64,000 bases of DNA, taken from Streptomyces djakartensis. GTDB lineage: Bacteria; Actinomycetota; Actinomycetes; Streptomycetales; Streptomycetaceae. Location: positions 277,742 to 341,741 of the forward strand of contig NZ_BMWE01000009.1 of NCBI RefSeq assembly GCF_014651075.1, in the 5' to 3' direction. Positions 18,083 through 26,717 of the stretch are shown here, piece by piece (the stretch's first letter is position 1; each line of letters begins with the position of its first letter). Both the position numbers and the translations under genes were made by a program. The notes under the pieces are model-generated. The model saw only the letters and a list, made by a program, of their open reading frames with translations. It did no database searches and was not told where the DNA came from.

Positions 18083-18796
18083 CTACGACCAGCCGGCCAC
18101 GATGTATCCCACGCCGTACGGCGCGTCCTCGTACAGCAGTGACCCGCCGAGGCCCGCTCCCTCGGCGGCGCCCGCGAGGACCTGCCAGGGGGCCCGGCCG
18201 GACACCTTCAGCTCACGGGCGAGGCCGGTGTCCATCGCGTTCAGTGCCGGCAGGTCAGCCGCGCCGAGCGCCCGTGCGAGCTCCCTGTCGAACGGCGCCG
18301 CGCGTTCGTCGAGGTAACCGGGGGCCTTGAGGGTCCGGCACGCGCTTGCGTCACCCATCACCAGCAGCGCGACCCGCTCGTCCCGCGCGGCGACCTCCCG
18401 TCCGATCCGCACGCACCGCTCCGGCCCGAGCCGCTCCCCGACTCCGAGGCCCTCGACCGGGACGCCGGACCGTTGCGTCCGCTCCAGCAGCCAGGCGGCC
18501 ACCGCCAGCGAGTACGGCAGTCGCCGTTCCGCGTCCGCGCCTGCGGCCGCCCCGAGCCGCACGTCGAGATCGACGCCGAAGCCGCGGAACGAGCCCCGTG
18601 TGCCCTCCGGGAACGTCTCGGTCCCGGCGCCGGCCATCGGTCCGACCACCACGAGACGCCCGGGCCGGGCGGCGGCGATCACACCCATCGCGTCCGAACA
18701 GGCGGCCCGCGCGGCGTCGAGCTCCGGGGCGGCCCCCGCGGCGACGGCGGGAACGAGAAGGGGCGGACAGGGACAGACAGCGGCGGCGACAAGCAT
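18083..18796 (-). CDS. Class III extradiol dioxygenase-like protein
   Basis: A 237-residue protein with the N-terminal pattern of the LigB/class III extradiol dioxygenase fold (VAAAVCPCPPLLVP, then RLVVVGP and VALLVMGDASACR). The metal-binding histidines of true dioxygenases are not obvious, so catalytic ability is doubtful. It is a conserved neighbour of miaA and miaB in actinobacteria, and mycobacteria carry a similar gene there, as I recall. It starts 84 bp after the miaB stop on the same strand and may share its transcript. A role in tRNA modification is inferred from position only. Confidence 0.75.
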   Translation of the reverse strand: MLVAAAVCPCPPLLVPAVAAGAAPELDAARAACSDAMGVIAAARPGRLVVVGPMAGAGTETFPEGTRGSFRGFGVDLDVRLGAAAGADAERRLPYSLAVAAWLLERTQRSGVPVEGLGVGERLGPERCVRIGREVAARDERVALLVMGDASACRTLKAPGYLDERAAPFDRELARALGAADLPALNAMDTGLARELKVSGRAPWQVLAGAAEGAGLGGSLLYEDAPYGVGYIVAGWS

Positions 18797-18880
18797 GATC
18801 GGCAGGGTAACCCTCAGGTGGCGTTGCTCCGCAGGCAGCGGCCACGTCCGAAGCCCCGGCTCGGGCAGCCGCCGTCCGGC

Positions 18881-20407
18881 TCAGTCGCAGCCGCAGCCGC
18901 TCGCCGCCACCGGAAGCGGCTCCGGGACGCCGACCTTGGGCAGACCGAGCAGCACACCGGCCGGCTGGGACGGCTTCGCCGACTTCTCGGCGTTGCGCTT
19001 CTCCCAGGCGTCGCCCGCGCGCGTCCGTCGTACGTCGAGGACGGCGCCCTCGGCGAGGAGGTGGTGCGGAGCGGCGTAGGTGATCTCGACGGTGACCACG
19101 TCGCCGGGGCGGACCTCCTGGTCCGGCTTGGTGAAGTGGACCAGGCGGTTGTCGGGGGCGCGGCCGGAGAGGCGGTGGGTGGATTCGTCCTTGCGGCCCT
19201 CGCCCTCCGCGACCATGAGCTCCAGCGTGCGGCCGACCTGCTTCTTGTTCTCCTCCCAGGAGATCTCCTCCTGGAGGGCGACGAGACGCTCGTAGCGGTC
19301 CTGGACGACCTTCTTGGGGATCTGGCCGTCCATCTCGGCGGCCGGGGTGCCCGGGCGCTTGGAGTACTGGAAGGTGAAGGCCTGGGCGAAGCGGGCCTCA
19401 CGCACCACGTGCAGCGTCTGCTCGAAGTCCTCCTCGGTCTCGCCGGGGAAGCCCACGATGATGTCGGTGCTGATCGCCGCGTGCGGGATGGCGGCGCGGA
19501 CCTTCTCGATGATGCCGAGGAAGCGCTCCTGGCGGTAGGAGCGGCGCATGGCCTTGAGCACCGGGTCCGAGCCGGACTGCAGCGGCATGTGCAGCTGCGG
19601 CATCACGTTCGGCGTCTCGGCCATGGCGGCGATGACGTCGTCGGTGAAGTCGCGCGGGTGCGGCGAGGTGAAGCGGACGCGCTCCAGACCGTCGATCCTG
19701 CCGCAGGCCCGCAGCAGCTTGCTGAAGGCCTCGCGGTCACCGATGTCGGAGCCGTACGCGTTGACGTTCTGCCCGAGCAGGGTGATCTCGGAGACGCCCT
19801 CGGCGACCAGCGCCTCGATCTCGGCGAGGATGTCGCCGGGGCGGCGGTCCTTCTCCTTGCCGCGCAGGGCGGGGACGATGCAGAAGGTGCAGGTGTTGTT
19901 GCAGCCGACGGAGATGGAGACCCAGGCGGCGTACGCGCTCTCACGGCGCGTGGGAAGCGTCGATGGGAACGCCTCGAGCGATTCGGCGATCTCGACCTGC
20001 GCCTCCTCCTGCACGCGGGCGCGCTCCAGCAGGACGGGCAGCTTGCCGATGTTGTGCGTGCCGAAGACGACGTCCACCCAGGGCGCCTTCTTCACGATGG
20101 TGTCGCGGTCCTTCTGGGCCAGGCAGCCGCCGACCGCGATCTGCATCCCGGGGCGCGCTGCCTTCTTCGGCGCCAGGTGGCCGAGGTTGCCGTACAGCTT
20201 GTTGTCGGCGTTCTCCCGCACGGCGCAGGTGTTGAAGACGACGACGTCCGCCTCGCCGTCGGAGCCCTCCGGGGCGCGCACGTAGCCCGCGTCCTCCAGC
20301 AGACCGGCCAATCGCTCGGAGTCGTGGACGTTCATCTGGCACCCGTAGGTGCGTACTTCATACGTGCGCGTGCCGCCCACTGCCTGGCTCCGGTCGATGC
20401 TGCTCAT
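18881..20407 (-). CDS. miaB: tRNA-2-methylthio-N6-dimethylallyladenosine synthase MiaB
   Basis: A 508-residue radical-SAM methylthiotransferase that adds the 2-methylthio group to i6A37. The N-terminal domain has the three auxiliary-cluster cysteines (YGCQMNV, FNTCAVREN, VGGCLAQ). The radical-SAM motif is GCNNTCTFC (CxxxCxxC). A C-terminal TRAM domain binds tRNA, and the protein ends in an unusual GCGCD tail. It works after MiaA (16137-17075). The start at 20407 has AAGG upstream. Confidence 0.96.
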   Translation of the reverse strand: MSSIDRSQAVGGTRTYEVRTYGCQMNVHDSERLAGLLEDAGYVRAPEGSDGEADVVVFNTCAVRENADNKLYGNLGHLAPKKAARPGMQIAVGGCLAQKDRDTIVKKAPWVDVVFGTHNIGKLPVLLERARVQEEAQVEIAESLEAFPSTLPTRRESAYAAWVSISVGCNNTCTFCIVPALRGKEKDRRPGDILAEIEALVAEGVSEITLLGQNVNAYGSDIGDREAFSKLLRACGRIDGLERVRFTSPHPRDFTDDVIAAMAETPNVMPQLHMPLQSGSDPVLKAMRRSYRQERFLGIIEKVRAAIPHAAISTDIIVGFPGETEEDFEQTLHVVREARFAQAFTFQYSKRPGTPAAEMDGQIPKKVVQDRYERLVALQEEISWEENKKQVGRTLELMVAEGEGRKDESTHRLSGRAPDNRLVHFTKPDQEVRPGDVVTVEITYAAPHHLLAEGAVLDVRRTRAGDAWEKRNAEKSAKPSQPAGVLLGLPKVGVPEPLPVAASGCGCD

Positions 20408-20454
20408 GGGGACAAGGGTAGGCGGTCGGCGGACGTGGCCCGGTCGCCTGTGGA

Positions 20455-20660
20455 CAACCCGGCCACCGGGCCCACGCCTCGATGAGCCCCGCCCGGATCG
20501 CGTACCTGGTCAGCTCCAGGCGGTCGCGCATGCCGGGCTTCTGCAGGAGGTCGGCGCGATGGCGTTCGACCGGCTTGGCGCGGGGTGAGGCCGGCGCCGA
20601 TCAGGAGGGCCCGTTCGCGCATGCCGGTGATGCCGGCGCCCTCCGGACGCCGTACCTCCT
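20455..20660 (-). pseudogene. Remnant of a two-component system: kinase tail joined to LuxR regulator tail
   Basis: On the minus strand, 20640-20600 reads GAGITGMRERALLIG, the end of a NarL-family histidine kinase (compare the usual G-L-x-GMRERA). After a one-base frame change, 20590-20465 reads SPRAKPVERHRADLL then RDRLELTRYAIRAGLIE, the helix-turn-helix end of a LuxR-type response regulator. The receiver, dimerisation and most of the kinase domain are gone. There is no usable start, so it cannot be functional. It looks like a deletion that fused the ends of an adjacent kinase and regulator pair. Confidence 0.65.
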
Positions 20661-20779
20661 GGCCGGTCCGGCCTTCGACGGGGACGGGCGCAGTCGACCA
20701 GACCGGAGGGGTGGTGCGTCTTGAGGTTGGAGACGCTGAACGCCCTGCCGGGCGCGGTCGTGGTGCTGCTGTCGGCTGG

Positions 20780-20978
20780 GGGCCGGTGGCCGCGCCGTCG
20801 TCCTGGCCGGTGTCACCTGGACCTTGTCGTCCGGCGTGATCGCGAAGGCCCTCGCTGCCCTGGGGCGGGTCGGGTCCTGCTGCCGGCTCTGCGACTGGCC
20901 GTCGTCACCGCCCTGACGAAGATCGCCACCGGTACGACGCCCTGGACGACGAAGGCGCAGACGCCGCTGGCGGACTGA
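20780..20978 (+). pseudogene. Remnant of a CPA2/KefB-type cation-proton antiporter
   Basis: On the plus strand, one frame (about 20805-20880) reads LAGVTWTLSSGVIAKALAAL, like the S-S-S-G-x-I-A-K-x-L helix of CPA2 antiporters. A second frame (20885-20950) reads LPALRLAVVTALTKIATG, like a later antiporter helix (VVT-TKxxTG). In an intact protein these segments lie over 100 residues apart, so there is an internal deletion and a frameshift. Both motifs are short and recognised by eye, so this call is moderate. Confidence 0.45.
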
Positions 20979-21027
20979 CGACGGGGGCGCTGTGGCTTGT
21001 CGTCCGCCCCACAGCACCCCCGGTCCG

Positions 21028-21435
21028 TCAGCCGGCCCCTTCCGGGGCCCATCCCTGCCTCCGCAGCACCCCCGTCACGTCCGGTGCCTCGTAGTGCTCC
21101 CCCTTGAGCACCTTGCCGTCCTCGCGACGGGACACCGAGCCGTCGGGGCCGATCTTCGTCATGTTGGAGCGGTGGATCTCGGCGAGTACCGCGTCCAGGT
21201 CGATGCCGTGGACGAGGGCCGTGCCGTAGGCGACGTAGACGACGTCCGCGAGTTCGTGGGCGAGCCGGTCCAGCGGGCCCGTCACCGACACCTCGGCGAC
21301 CTCGGCGGCCTCCTCCGCGAGGAGCTCGCCGCGGTGGGCCGCGAGTCGCGGGGAGATCTCCGTGGGGGTGCTGCGGGCGTCCAGGCCGAAGGCGAGGTGG
21401 AACTCACGGACCAGGTCTGCGGGCGAGGAGCTCAT
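21028..21435 (-). CDS. MazG-like nucleotide pyrophosphohydrolase
   Basis: A 135-residue all-alpha NTP pyrophosphohydrolase of the MazG/HisE superfamily. The metal-binding pattern is visible as EEAAEV (about 50-55) and HELADVVYVAYG (about 70-81). Such enzymes hydrolyse non-canonical or excess (d)NTPs. The ATG at 21435 has no Shine-Dalgarno sequence and lies 7 nt after a -10 element, so it is probably leaderless. Its promoter resembles the damage type seen at recA. Its exact nucleotide is unknown. Confidence 0.85.
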   Translation of the reverse strand: MSSSPADLVREFHLAFGLDARSTPTEISPRLAAHRGELLAEEAAEVAEVSVTGPLDRLAHELADVVYVAYGTALVHGIDLDAVLAEIHRSNMTKIGPDGSVSRREDGKVLKGEHYEAPDVTGVLRRQGWAPEGAG

Positions 21436-21442
21436 GGGGGCG

Positions 21443-21465
21443 ACTGTAGTGGCCGCCGCTGACAG
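21443..21465 (-). promoter_or_regulatory. Variant RecA-NDp/PafBC-type promoter of the MazG-like gene
   Basis: On the minus strand, 21465-21457 is CTGTCAGCG, followed by exactly 8 nt and TACAGT at 21448-21443. Seven of nine positions match TTGTCRGTG, and the -10 matches TAnnnT. It ends 7 nt before the ATG. Confidence 0.5.
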
Positions 21466-21531
21466 TGACCCACCTCGTCCTGTGACCCCTGCCCTGGTCA
21501 GAGGGGCACCCCGGCTGGCAGGATCGCCCGC

Positions 21532-22533
21532 ATGTCCAGGACGCTCCCCCCGATCGGCAGGCGCCGGGCCCTGCAGGGCGGCGCCGCCTCCCTCGTGGTC
21601 CTCGGTCTGCTGCTGTGGTGGCTGCGCCCCTGGGCGGAAGAGCCGCCGGCCGGGACCATCAGGTTCAGCACGGGCACGCGCGCGGGGGTCTACTACGAGT
21701 ACGGCGAACTGCTGCGCGCCGAGATCGACAAGGACATGCCCGACCTGAACGTGCGCCTGCTGACCAGTGCCGGTTCGCAGGAGAACGTCAGGGACGTGGC
21801 CACGGGCGACGCCGACTTCGCGATCGCCGCGGCGGACGCGGTCGCCACCTACAAGCTCGGCAGCGGCCCGGGCGCCGGCCGGCTGCGCGGTGTCGCGCGC
21901 CTGTACGACGACTACGTCCAGCTCGTCGTACCACCGGACTCGGACATCCGCTCGGTGGCGGATCTGCGGGGCAAGCGCGTCGCCATAGGGCTGCCGAGCT
22001 CCGGCGTGCGGCTGATCGCGAACGGCGTGCTCAACGCGGCCGGTATCGACCCGGAGAAGGACATCAAACCGTCGTCCGACGGCATCGACACCGGCCCCAA
22101 ACGGCTGGGACACGGGCTCGACGCGTTCTTCTGGTCGGGCGGGCTCCCCACGGACGGGCTGAGCAGGCTGGCCAGGAAGTCGGCGTCGGCCTTCCGGTTC
22201 GTGCCGATCGACGCCGCCCTCGTCGCCAAGCTGCACGACCAGGGCGGCGCCACCCGCTACTACCGCGCCACCAAGATGCCGGAGTCGGCCTACCCCACCA
22301 TCCAGCGCGGTGATCCGGTCCCCACCCTGGCGGTGTCCAACCTGCTGGTCACCCGCAACGACATGGACCCCCGGCTCACCGAGTGGCTGACCCGGACGGT
22401 GATCGACAGCCGGGACGGCATCGGCGCGACCGTCCACTCCGCCCAGCTGGTCGACGTCCGCACCGCGATCTACACCGATCCGCTGAAGCTGCACGACGGG
22501 GCCCGGCGCTACTACACGTCCGTCAAGCCGTAG
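21532..22533 (+). CDS. TAXI-family TRAP-type solute-binding protein, membrane-anchored
   Basis: A 333-residue protein of the TAXI (TRAP-associated extracytoplasmic immunogenic) family. Typical features are IRFSTGTRAGVYYEYG at the N-terminus of the mature domain and VRDVATGDADFAIAAAD. An N-terminal hydrophobic segment (about 15-28) after RRR looks like an uncleaved anchor; there is no lipobox. TAXI proteins bind small organic anions such as glutamate or 2-oxoglutarate. No TRAP permease gene lies nearby. It converges on gluK with only 19 bp between stops. Confidence 0.88.
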   Translation: MSRTLPPIGRRRALQGGAASLVVLGLLLWWLRPWAEEPPAGTIRFSTGTRAGVYYEYGELLRAEIDKDMPDLNVRLLTSAGSQENVRDVATGDADFAIAAADAVATYKLGSGPGAGRLRGVARLYDDYVQLVVPPDSDIRSVADLRGKRVAIGLPSSGVRLIANGVLNAAGIDPEKDIKPSSDGIDTGPKRLGHGLDAFFWSGGLPTDGLSRLARKSASAFRFVPIDAALVAKLHDQGGATRYYRATKMPESAYPTIQRGDPVPTLAVSNLLVTRNDMDPRLTEWLTRTVIDSRDGIGATVHSAQLVDVRTAIYTDPLKLHDGARRYYTSVKP

Positions 22534-22552
22534 CCGGAGGCCCATCCGGCCG

Positions 22553-23956
22553 TTACGCCGGTCCGTCCCGCGGCACCGACACCGTCACCTTGAGCCCGTG
22601 CGGCTCATGATGCTCGTACGCGATGGAGCCGCCGCCCGCCGCGAGCAGCGCCCGCGAGATCGACAGCCCGAGGCCCGAGCCCTTGATGTTCTGATGACGG
22701 CCGCTGCGCCAGAAGCGGTCCCCGATGCGGGCCAGCTCCTCCTCGGTGAGGCCGGGGCCGCGGTCGGTGACGACGACGGTGGAGGTGTCGCCGTTGGGCG
22801 CGACCGTCACCTCGACACTCTGGCCCTCGGGCGTGAACTTCACCGCGTTGTCGATGACCGCGTCCAGCGCGCTGGACAGCGCGACCGGGTCGGCCCACGC
22901 GGTCGTCGGCGGGCAGTCGCCCACCAGGCGCACGCCCTTGGCCTCGGCGGTCGGGGACCAGGCCGCGACGCGTTCGGCGGTGAGCGCGCCGATGTCGGTG
23001 ACCTTCAGGTCCGCCTCGCTGTGCTCGGCCAGCGCCAGGTCGAGCAGGTCGTCCAGGACCTGCGCCAGGCGCTTGCCCTCGGCCTGGACGGAAGCGATCT
23101 CCTGGTTGCCCTCGGGCAGTTCGAAGGAGAGCAGCTCGATACGCAGCAACAGCGCCGCGAGCGGGTTGCGCAGCTGGTGCGAGGCGTCCGCGACGAAGGC
23201 GCGCTGCTGCTCCAGGACGTCCTCGACGTTGTCGGCCATCTCGTTGAACGACCGGGCCAGACGCCTGAGCTCCGGTGGCCCGCCCGCGGCGGCGACCCGG
23301 GACTTCAGCCGCCCGGTGGCGATGTCGTGGGTGGTGGCGTCCAGGACCCGGACCGGTTTGAGCACCCAGCCGGTCAGCCGCAGGGCGGCGCCCACGGCCA
23401 GCAGCATCGCGGCGGACTCGCCCGCGCCGATGACGAGCCAGCCGTGCAGCGTGCGGGAACGCATCTGCCCGGTGGGCGAGTCGGTCACGACGACCGCGAC
23501 CACGTCGCCGTCCCGGATGACCGGCGAGGCGACCACGAGGGTGCGGCGCTGCCAGGGCCACACCTGCTTGGGGTCGTGACTGCGGCGGCTGAGCAGCGCC
23601 TCGTCGAAGGCGTCCCGTACCTCGCCCTCCGCCGGCAGGGACCATTCCTCCGGCGCGTGAGCCATGGCACTGCCGTTGCGGTAGAAGACACCGGCCCGGA
23701 TGCCGTAGACCCGGTGGTAGCTGTCGAGTTCCGTGCTGAGCGCGGTCAGGCGCTCGTTCTCGAACGCGCTGGTGGCCTCGTCGGGCGAGTCGGTGACGAA
23801 CTGGGCGAGGGCGGCGAAGCGCGCGGTGTCGTCGATCCGGTCGACGACGACGTTCTGCTGCTGGGCGCCGGCCAGGCTGACGGCGAGCGGCACGCCCAGC
23901 GCGAGCAGTACGGCCGCCATCAGGACGATCAGCAGCGGAAGCAGACGAGTGCGCAC
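22553..23956 (-). CDS. gluK: Sensor histidine kinase GluK
   Basis: A 467-residue membrane kinase. It has one transmembrane helix at about 7-29, an extracytoplasmic sensor region to about 170, a second helix at about 173-196, a HAMP linker (197-250), a HisKA dimerisation helix with His260 in DASHQLRNPLA, and a HATPase domain (N-box NAVKFTPEG, G-box GLGLSISRALLAAGGG). By position and order it matches GluK of S. coelicolor, described with GluR as sensing glutamate and controlling gluABCD. The start lies 9 bp after the gluR stop, so they form an operon. Confidence 0.9.
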   Translation of the reverse strand: MRTRLLPLLIVLMAAVLLALGVPLAVSLAGAQQQNVVVDRIDDTARFAALAQFVTDSPDEATSAFENERLTALSTELDSYHRVYGIRAGVFYRNGSAMAHAPEEWSLPAEGEVRDAFDEALLSRRSHDPKQVWPWQRRTLVVASPVIRDGDVVAVVVTDSPTGQMRSRTLHGWLVIGAGESAAMLLAVGAALRLTGWVLKPVRVLDATTHDIATGRLKSRVAAAGGPPELRRLARSFNEMADNVEDVLEQQRAFVADASHQLRNPLAALLLRIELLSFELPEGNQEIASVQAEGKRLAQVLDDLLDLALAEHSEADLKVTDIGALTAERVAAWSPTAEAKGVRLVGDCPPTTAWADPVALSSALDAVIDNAVKFTPEGQSVEVTVAPNGDTSTVVVTDRGPGLTEEELARIGDRFWRSGRHQNIKGSGLGLSISRALLAAGGGSIAYEHHEPHGLKVTVSVPRDGPA

Positions 23957-23965
23957 CCGGCCCCG

Positions 23966-24652
23966 CTACCCGGCAGGCGCGACGAGCCGGTAGCCGACTC
24001 CGCGAACGGTCTCGATGAGGGCCGGCATGCGCAACTTGGCGCGCAGGGAGGCGACATGCACCTCGAGAGTCCGTCCGGTCCCCTCCCAGCTCGTCTGCCA
24101 CACCTCGCTGATGATCTGCTCCCGCCGGAAGACCACCCCGGGCCGCTGCGCGAGCAGCGCCAGCAGATCGAACTCCTTGCGGGTCAGCTGGACCACCGAC
24201 CCGTCCACGCTGACCCGGCGCGTGGGCAGCTCTATGTGCACGGGGCCCAGGCGCATCTGGGTCTCGATGCCGCTCGAAGTGTCCTCGTGGGACGTGCGCC
24301 GGCTCACCGCGTGGATCCGGGCGAGCAGTTCCCCGGTGTCGTACGGCTTCACCACGTAGTCGTCGGCGCCCAGATTGAGGCCGTGGATGCGGGAGCGCAC
24401 ATCGGAGCGCGCGGTGACCATGATCACCGGGGTGCTGGTGCGCTTGCGGATCTTGCTGCAGACCTCGTATCCGTCCTGGTCGGGCAGGCCGAGGTCGAGC
24501 AGGACGACACCGAAGCCGTCGCTCTCGGGGACGAGCGCCTGGAGGGCCTCCTCACCGCTGCGCGCGTGCGTGACGGCGAACCCGTGCCTCGCCAGTACCG
24601 CCGACAGGGCGGCGGCGACGTGGTTGTCGTCCTCGACGAGCAGCAGTCTCAT
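23966..24652 (-). CDS. gluR: OmpR-family response regulator GluR
   Basis: A 228-residue regulator. The receiver has Asp8/Asp9, phosphoacceptor Asp53 (LLDLGLPDQDG), Thr80 and Lys102. The C-terminal domain is an OmpR/PhoB winged helix (RKEFDLLALLAQRPG, then RAKLRMP and RGVGYRL). The ATG at 24652 is chosen because AAGGGGG lies 6 nt upstream and the protein begins directly with the receiver strand. It reads divergently from gluA across 288 bp, so the shared region probably holds its binding site. Confidence 0.92.
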   Translation of the reverse strand: MRLLLVEDDNHVAAALSAVLARHGFAVTHARSGEEALQALVPESDGFGVVLLDLGLPDQDGYEVCSKIRKRTSTPVIMVTARSDVRSRIHGLNLGADDYVVKPYDTGELLARIHAVSRRTSHEDTSSGIETQMRLGPVHIELPTRRVSVDGSVVQLTRKEFDLLALLAQRPGVVFRREQIISEVWQTSWEGTGRTLEVHVASLRAKLRMPALIETVRGVGYRLVAPAG

Positions 24653-24876
24653 CCGGGCCCCCTTCGGTTCACTGGCCGTACGATCTGGATGTGTAGAAAA
24701 ACGGGTGCACGCGCGCGGGCACCCTGTGCAGTCACGCTGATGGATGAGGACGGCGTCAAGAGGGTTCCGGTTGCGGAGCGCTTCCGTTACCCGGCCGATA
24801 TGAGCGCTGCTCATAAGTGCTACGACACGTGTCCGATTGCTATCGGATCGTGATGCTCAGATTCCCCTCAGATGTA

Positions 24877-24906
24877 ATGACGCAGGTCGTAGAGGGTTAC
24901 TACTGT
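24877..24906 (+). promoter_or_regulatory. Candidate vegetative promoter of gluABCD
   Basis: ATGACG at 24877-24882 and TACTGT at 24901-24906 are 18 bp apart and 35 bp upstream of the gluA ATG. Just upstream are a perfect 8-bp palindrome, ACACGTGT (24825-24832), and CCGAT-N4-ATCGG (24833-24846), candidate operators for GluR. The spacing fits; activity is inferred. Confidence 0.4.
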
Positions 24907-24940
24907 CCTCCGAAACCGAGGAGGACGGAGCCTGAGAGCG

Positions 24941-25717
24941 ATGACCGAAGTATCGGTGGCCAAGCAGGATATGGCCGCGACCGGCGAACTGGTCGTCCTG
25001 AAGAGCGTCAACAAGCACTTCGGCGCGTTGCACGTACTCCAGGACATCGACATGACGATCGCCCGCGGCGAAGTCGTCGTGGTCATCGGACCCTCCGGGT
25101 CCGGGAAGTCCACCCTGTGCCGCACCATCAACCGCCTGGAGACGATCGACTCGGGCGCGATCACCATCGACGGCAAGCCGTTGCCCGCCGAGGGCAAGGA
25201 GCTGGCCCGGCTGCGGGCCGACGTCGGGATGGTCTTCCAGTCCTTCAACCTCTTCGCGCACAAGACCGTGCTCGAGAACGTGATGCTCGGCCAGATCAAG
25301 GTCCGCAAGAAGGACAAGAAGGCGGCCGAGGAACGGGCCCGTGCTCTGCTCGACCGGGTCGGCGTGGGCGCGCAGGCCGACAAGTACCCGGCGCAGCTCT
25401 CCGGCGGCCAGCAGCAGCGCGTCGCGATCGCGCGGGCACTGGCCATGGAGCCGAAGGTCATGCTCTTCGACGAGCCGACCTCCGCGCTCGACCCCGAGAT
25501 GATCAACGAGGTGCTGGAGGTCATGCAGCAACTCGCCCGCGACGGTATGACGATGATCGTCGTCACCCACGAGATGGGTTTCGCACGATCGGCTGCAAAT
25601 CGCGTGGTCTTCATGGCGGACGGCCGGATCGTCGAGGAGGCTGCGCCCGACCAGTTCTTCAGCAACCCGCGCAGTGACCGTGCCAAGGACTTCCTGTCGA
25701 AGATCCTGCACCACTGA
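24941..25717 (+). CDS. gluA: Glutamate ABC transporter ATP-binding protein GluA
   Basis: A 258-residue ATPase of the polar amino-acid transporter class. Walker A is GPSGSGKS at 50-57, the signature LSGGQ is at 153-157, and Walker B is MLFDEPTSALDP at about 174-185, followed by the switch histidine in VTHEMGF. It energises import of glutamate bound by GluB through GluC/GluD. It is the first gene of gluABCD, divergent from the GluR-GluK system. Confidence 0.96.
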   Translation: MTEVSVAKQDMAATGELVVLKSVNKHFGALHVLQDIDMTIARGEVVVVIGPSGSGKSTLCRTINRLETIDSGAITIDGKPLPAEGKELARLRADVGMVFQSFNLFAHKTVLENVMLGQIKVRKKDKKAAEERARALLDRVGVGAQADKYPAQLSGGQQQRVAIARALAMEPKVMLFDEPTSALDPEMINEVLEVMQQLARDGMTMIVVTHEMGFARSAANRVVFMADGRIVEEAAPDQFFSNPRSDRAKDFLSKILHH

Positions 25718-25799
25718 CGGCACGGGCCGCGTCGAACGCGACCCAGTCGCCCGCCCGTCGAGGGCCCGCATCTCCTTCACCAGCCAAAGGATGTTCACG

Positions 25800-26642
25800 A
25801 TGAAGCTCCGTAAGGTCACCGCCGCCTCGGCCACCGTCTTCGCTCTCGCCCTGACCGCCACGGCGTGTGGTGGCAACAACAGCACCGGCGGCGACTCCGG
25901 TTCCGACGGCGGCGGCAAGAAGATCACGGTCGGCATCAAGTTCGACCAGCCCGGCCTCGGCCAGAAGACGCCGCAGGGCTACGCCGGTTTCGACGTCGAC
26001 GTCGCCACGTACGTCGCGAAGAAGCTCGGTTACGACGCGGACCAGATCGAGTGGAAGGAGTCGAAGAGCGCCGACCGCGAGACCATGCTGCAGCGCGGTG
26101 ACGTCGACTTCATCGCCGCGACCTACTCGATCACCCCGGAGCGCCAGGAGAAGGTCGACTTCGCCGGCCCGTACCTGCTGGCCCACCAGGACGTGCTGCT
26201 CCGCGCCGACGACAACAAGATCAAGTCGCCGAAGGACCTGAACAACGCCAAGCTCTGCTCGGTCACCGGCTCCACCTCGGCGCAGAACGTCAAGGAGAAG
26301 CTGGCGCCCAAGGCGCAGCTGCAGCCGTACCCGACGTACTCCGCCTGCCTGCCCGGCCTGCAGAACGGTGCCGTGGACGCGCTGACCACCGACGACTCGA
26401 TCCTCGCCGGTTACGCCGCCCAGGCCCAGTTCAAGGGCAAGTTCAAGCTCGGCGGCTTCAAGCTGACCAACGAGAACTACGGCATCGGCGTCAAGAAGGG
26501 CAGCGACCTCAAGGACAAGATCAACAAGGCTCTTGAGGAGATGGTCGCGGACAAGTCCTGGCAGAAGGCCGTGGACAAGAACCTCGGCCCGGCCAACTAC
26601 AAGAACGAGCCCGCGCCGAAGATCGGCGACATCAAGAGCTGA
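25800..26642 (+). CDS. gluB: Glutamate-binding lipoprotein GluB
   Basis: A 280-residue periplasmic-type binding protein (SBP family 3). The signal peptide ends in a lipobox-like LTATAC with Cys23, so it is lipid-anchored on the outer face of the membrane. SBP_bac_3 hallmarks are GFDVDVATYVAKKLGYD and, later, DLNNAKLCSVTGSTS. I choose the ATG at 25800, with AAAGG 9 nt upstream, over the one three codons earlier, which would touch the ribosome site. It lies 82 bp after gluA. Confidence 0.95.
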   Translation: MKLRKVTAASATVFALALTATACGGNNSTGGDSGSDGGGKKITVGIKFDQPGLGQKTPQGYAGFDVDVATYVAKKLGYDADQIEWKESKSADRETMLQRGDVDFIAATYSITPERQEKVDFAGPYLLAHQDVLLRADDNKIKSPKDLNNAKLCSVTGSTSAQNVKEKLAPKAQLQPYPTYSACLPGLQNGAVDALTTDDSILAGYAAQAQFKGKFKLGGFKLTNENYGIGVKKGSDLKDKINKALEEMVADKSWQKAVDKNLGPANYKNEPAPKIGDIKS

Positions 26643-26656
26643 GGCAACGCCTGAAA

Positions 26657-26684
26657 GGTGCGCCGCCCTGCGGAGCGGCGCACC
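26657..26684 (+). promoter_or_regulatory. Intercistronic stem-loop between gluB and gluC
   Basis: GGTGCGCCGC at 26657-26666 pairs perfectly with 26675-26684 around an 8-nt loop. It starts 14 nt after the gluB stop and has no T-run. Such hairpins often protect the upstream binding-protein message or partly terminate, giving more binding protein than permease. That function is inferred from position. Confidence 0.55.
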
Positions 26685-26717
26685 CGGGTATCCCTATACG
26701 CGGAAGCGCGGGAGATC

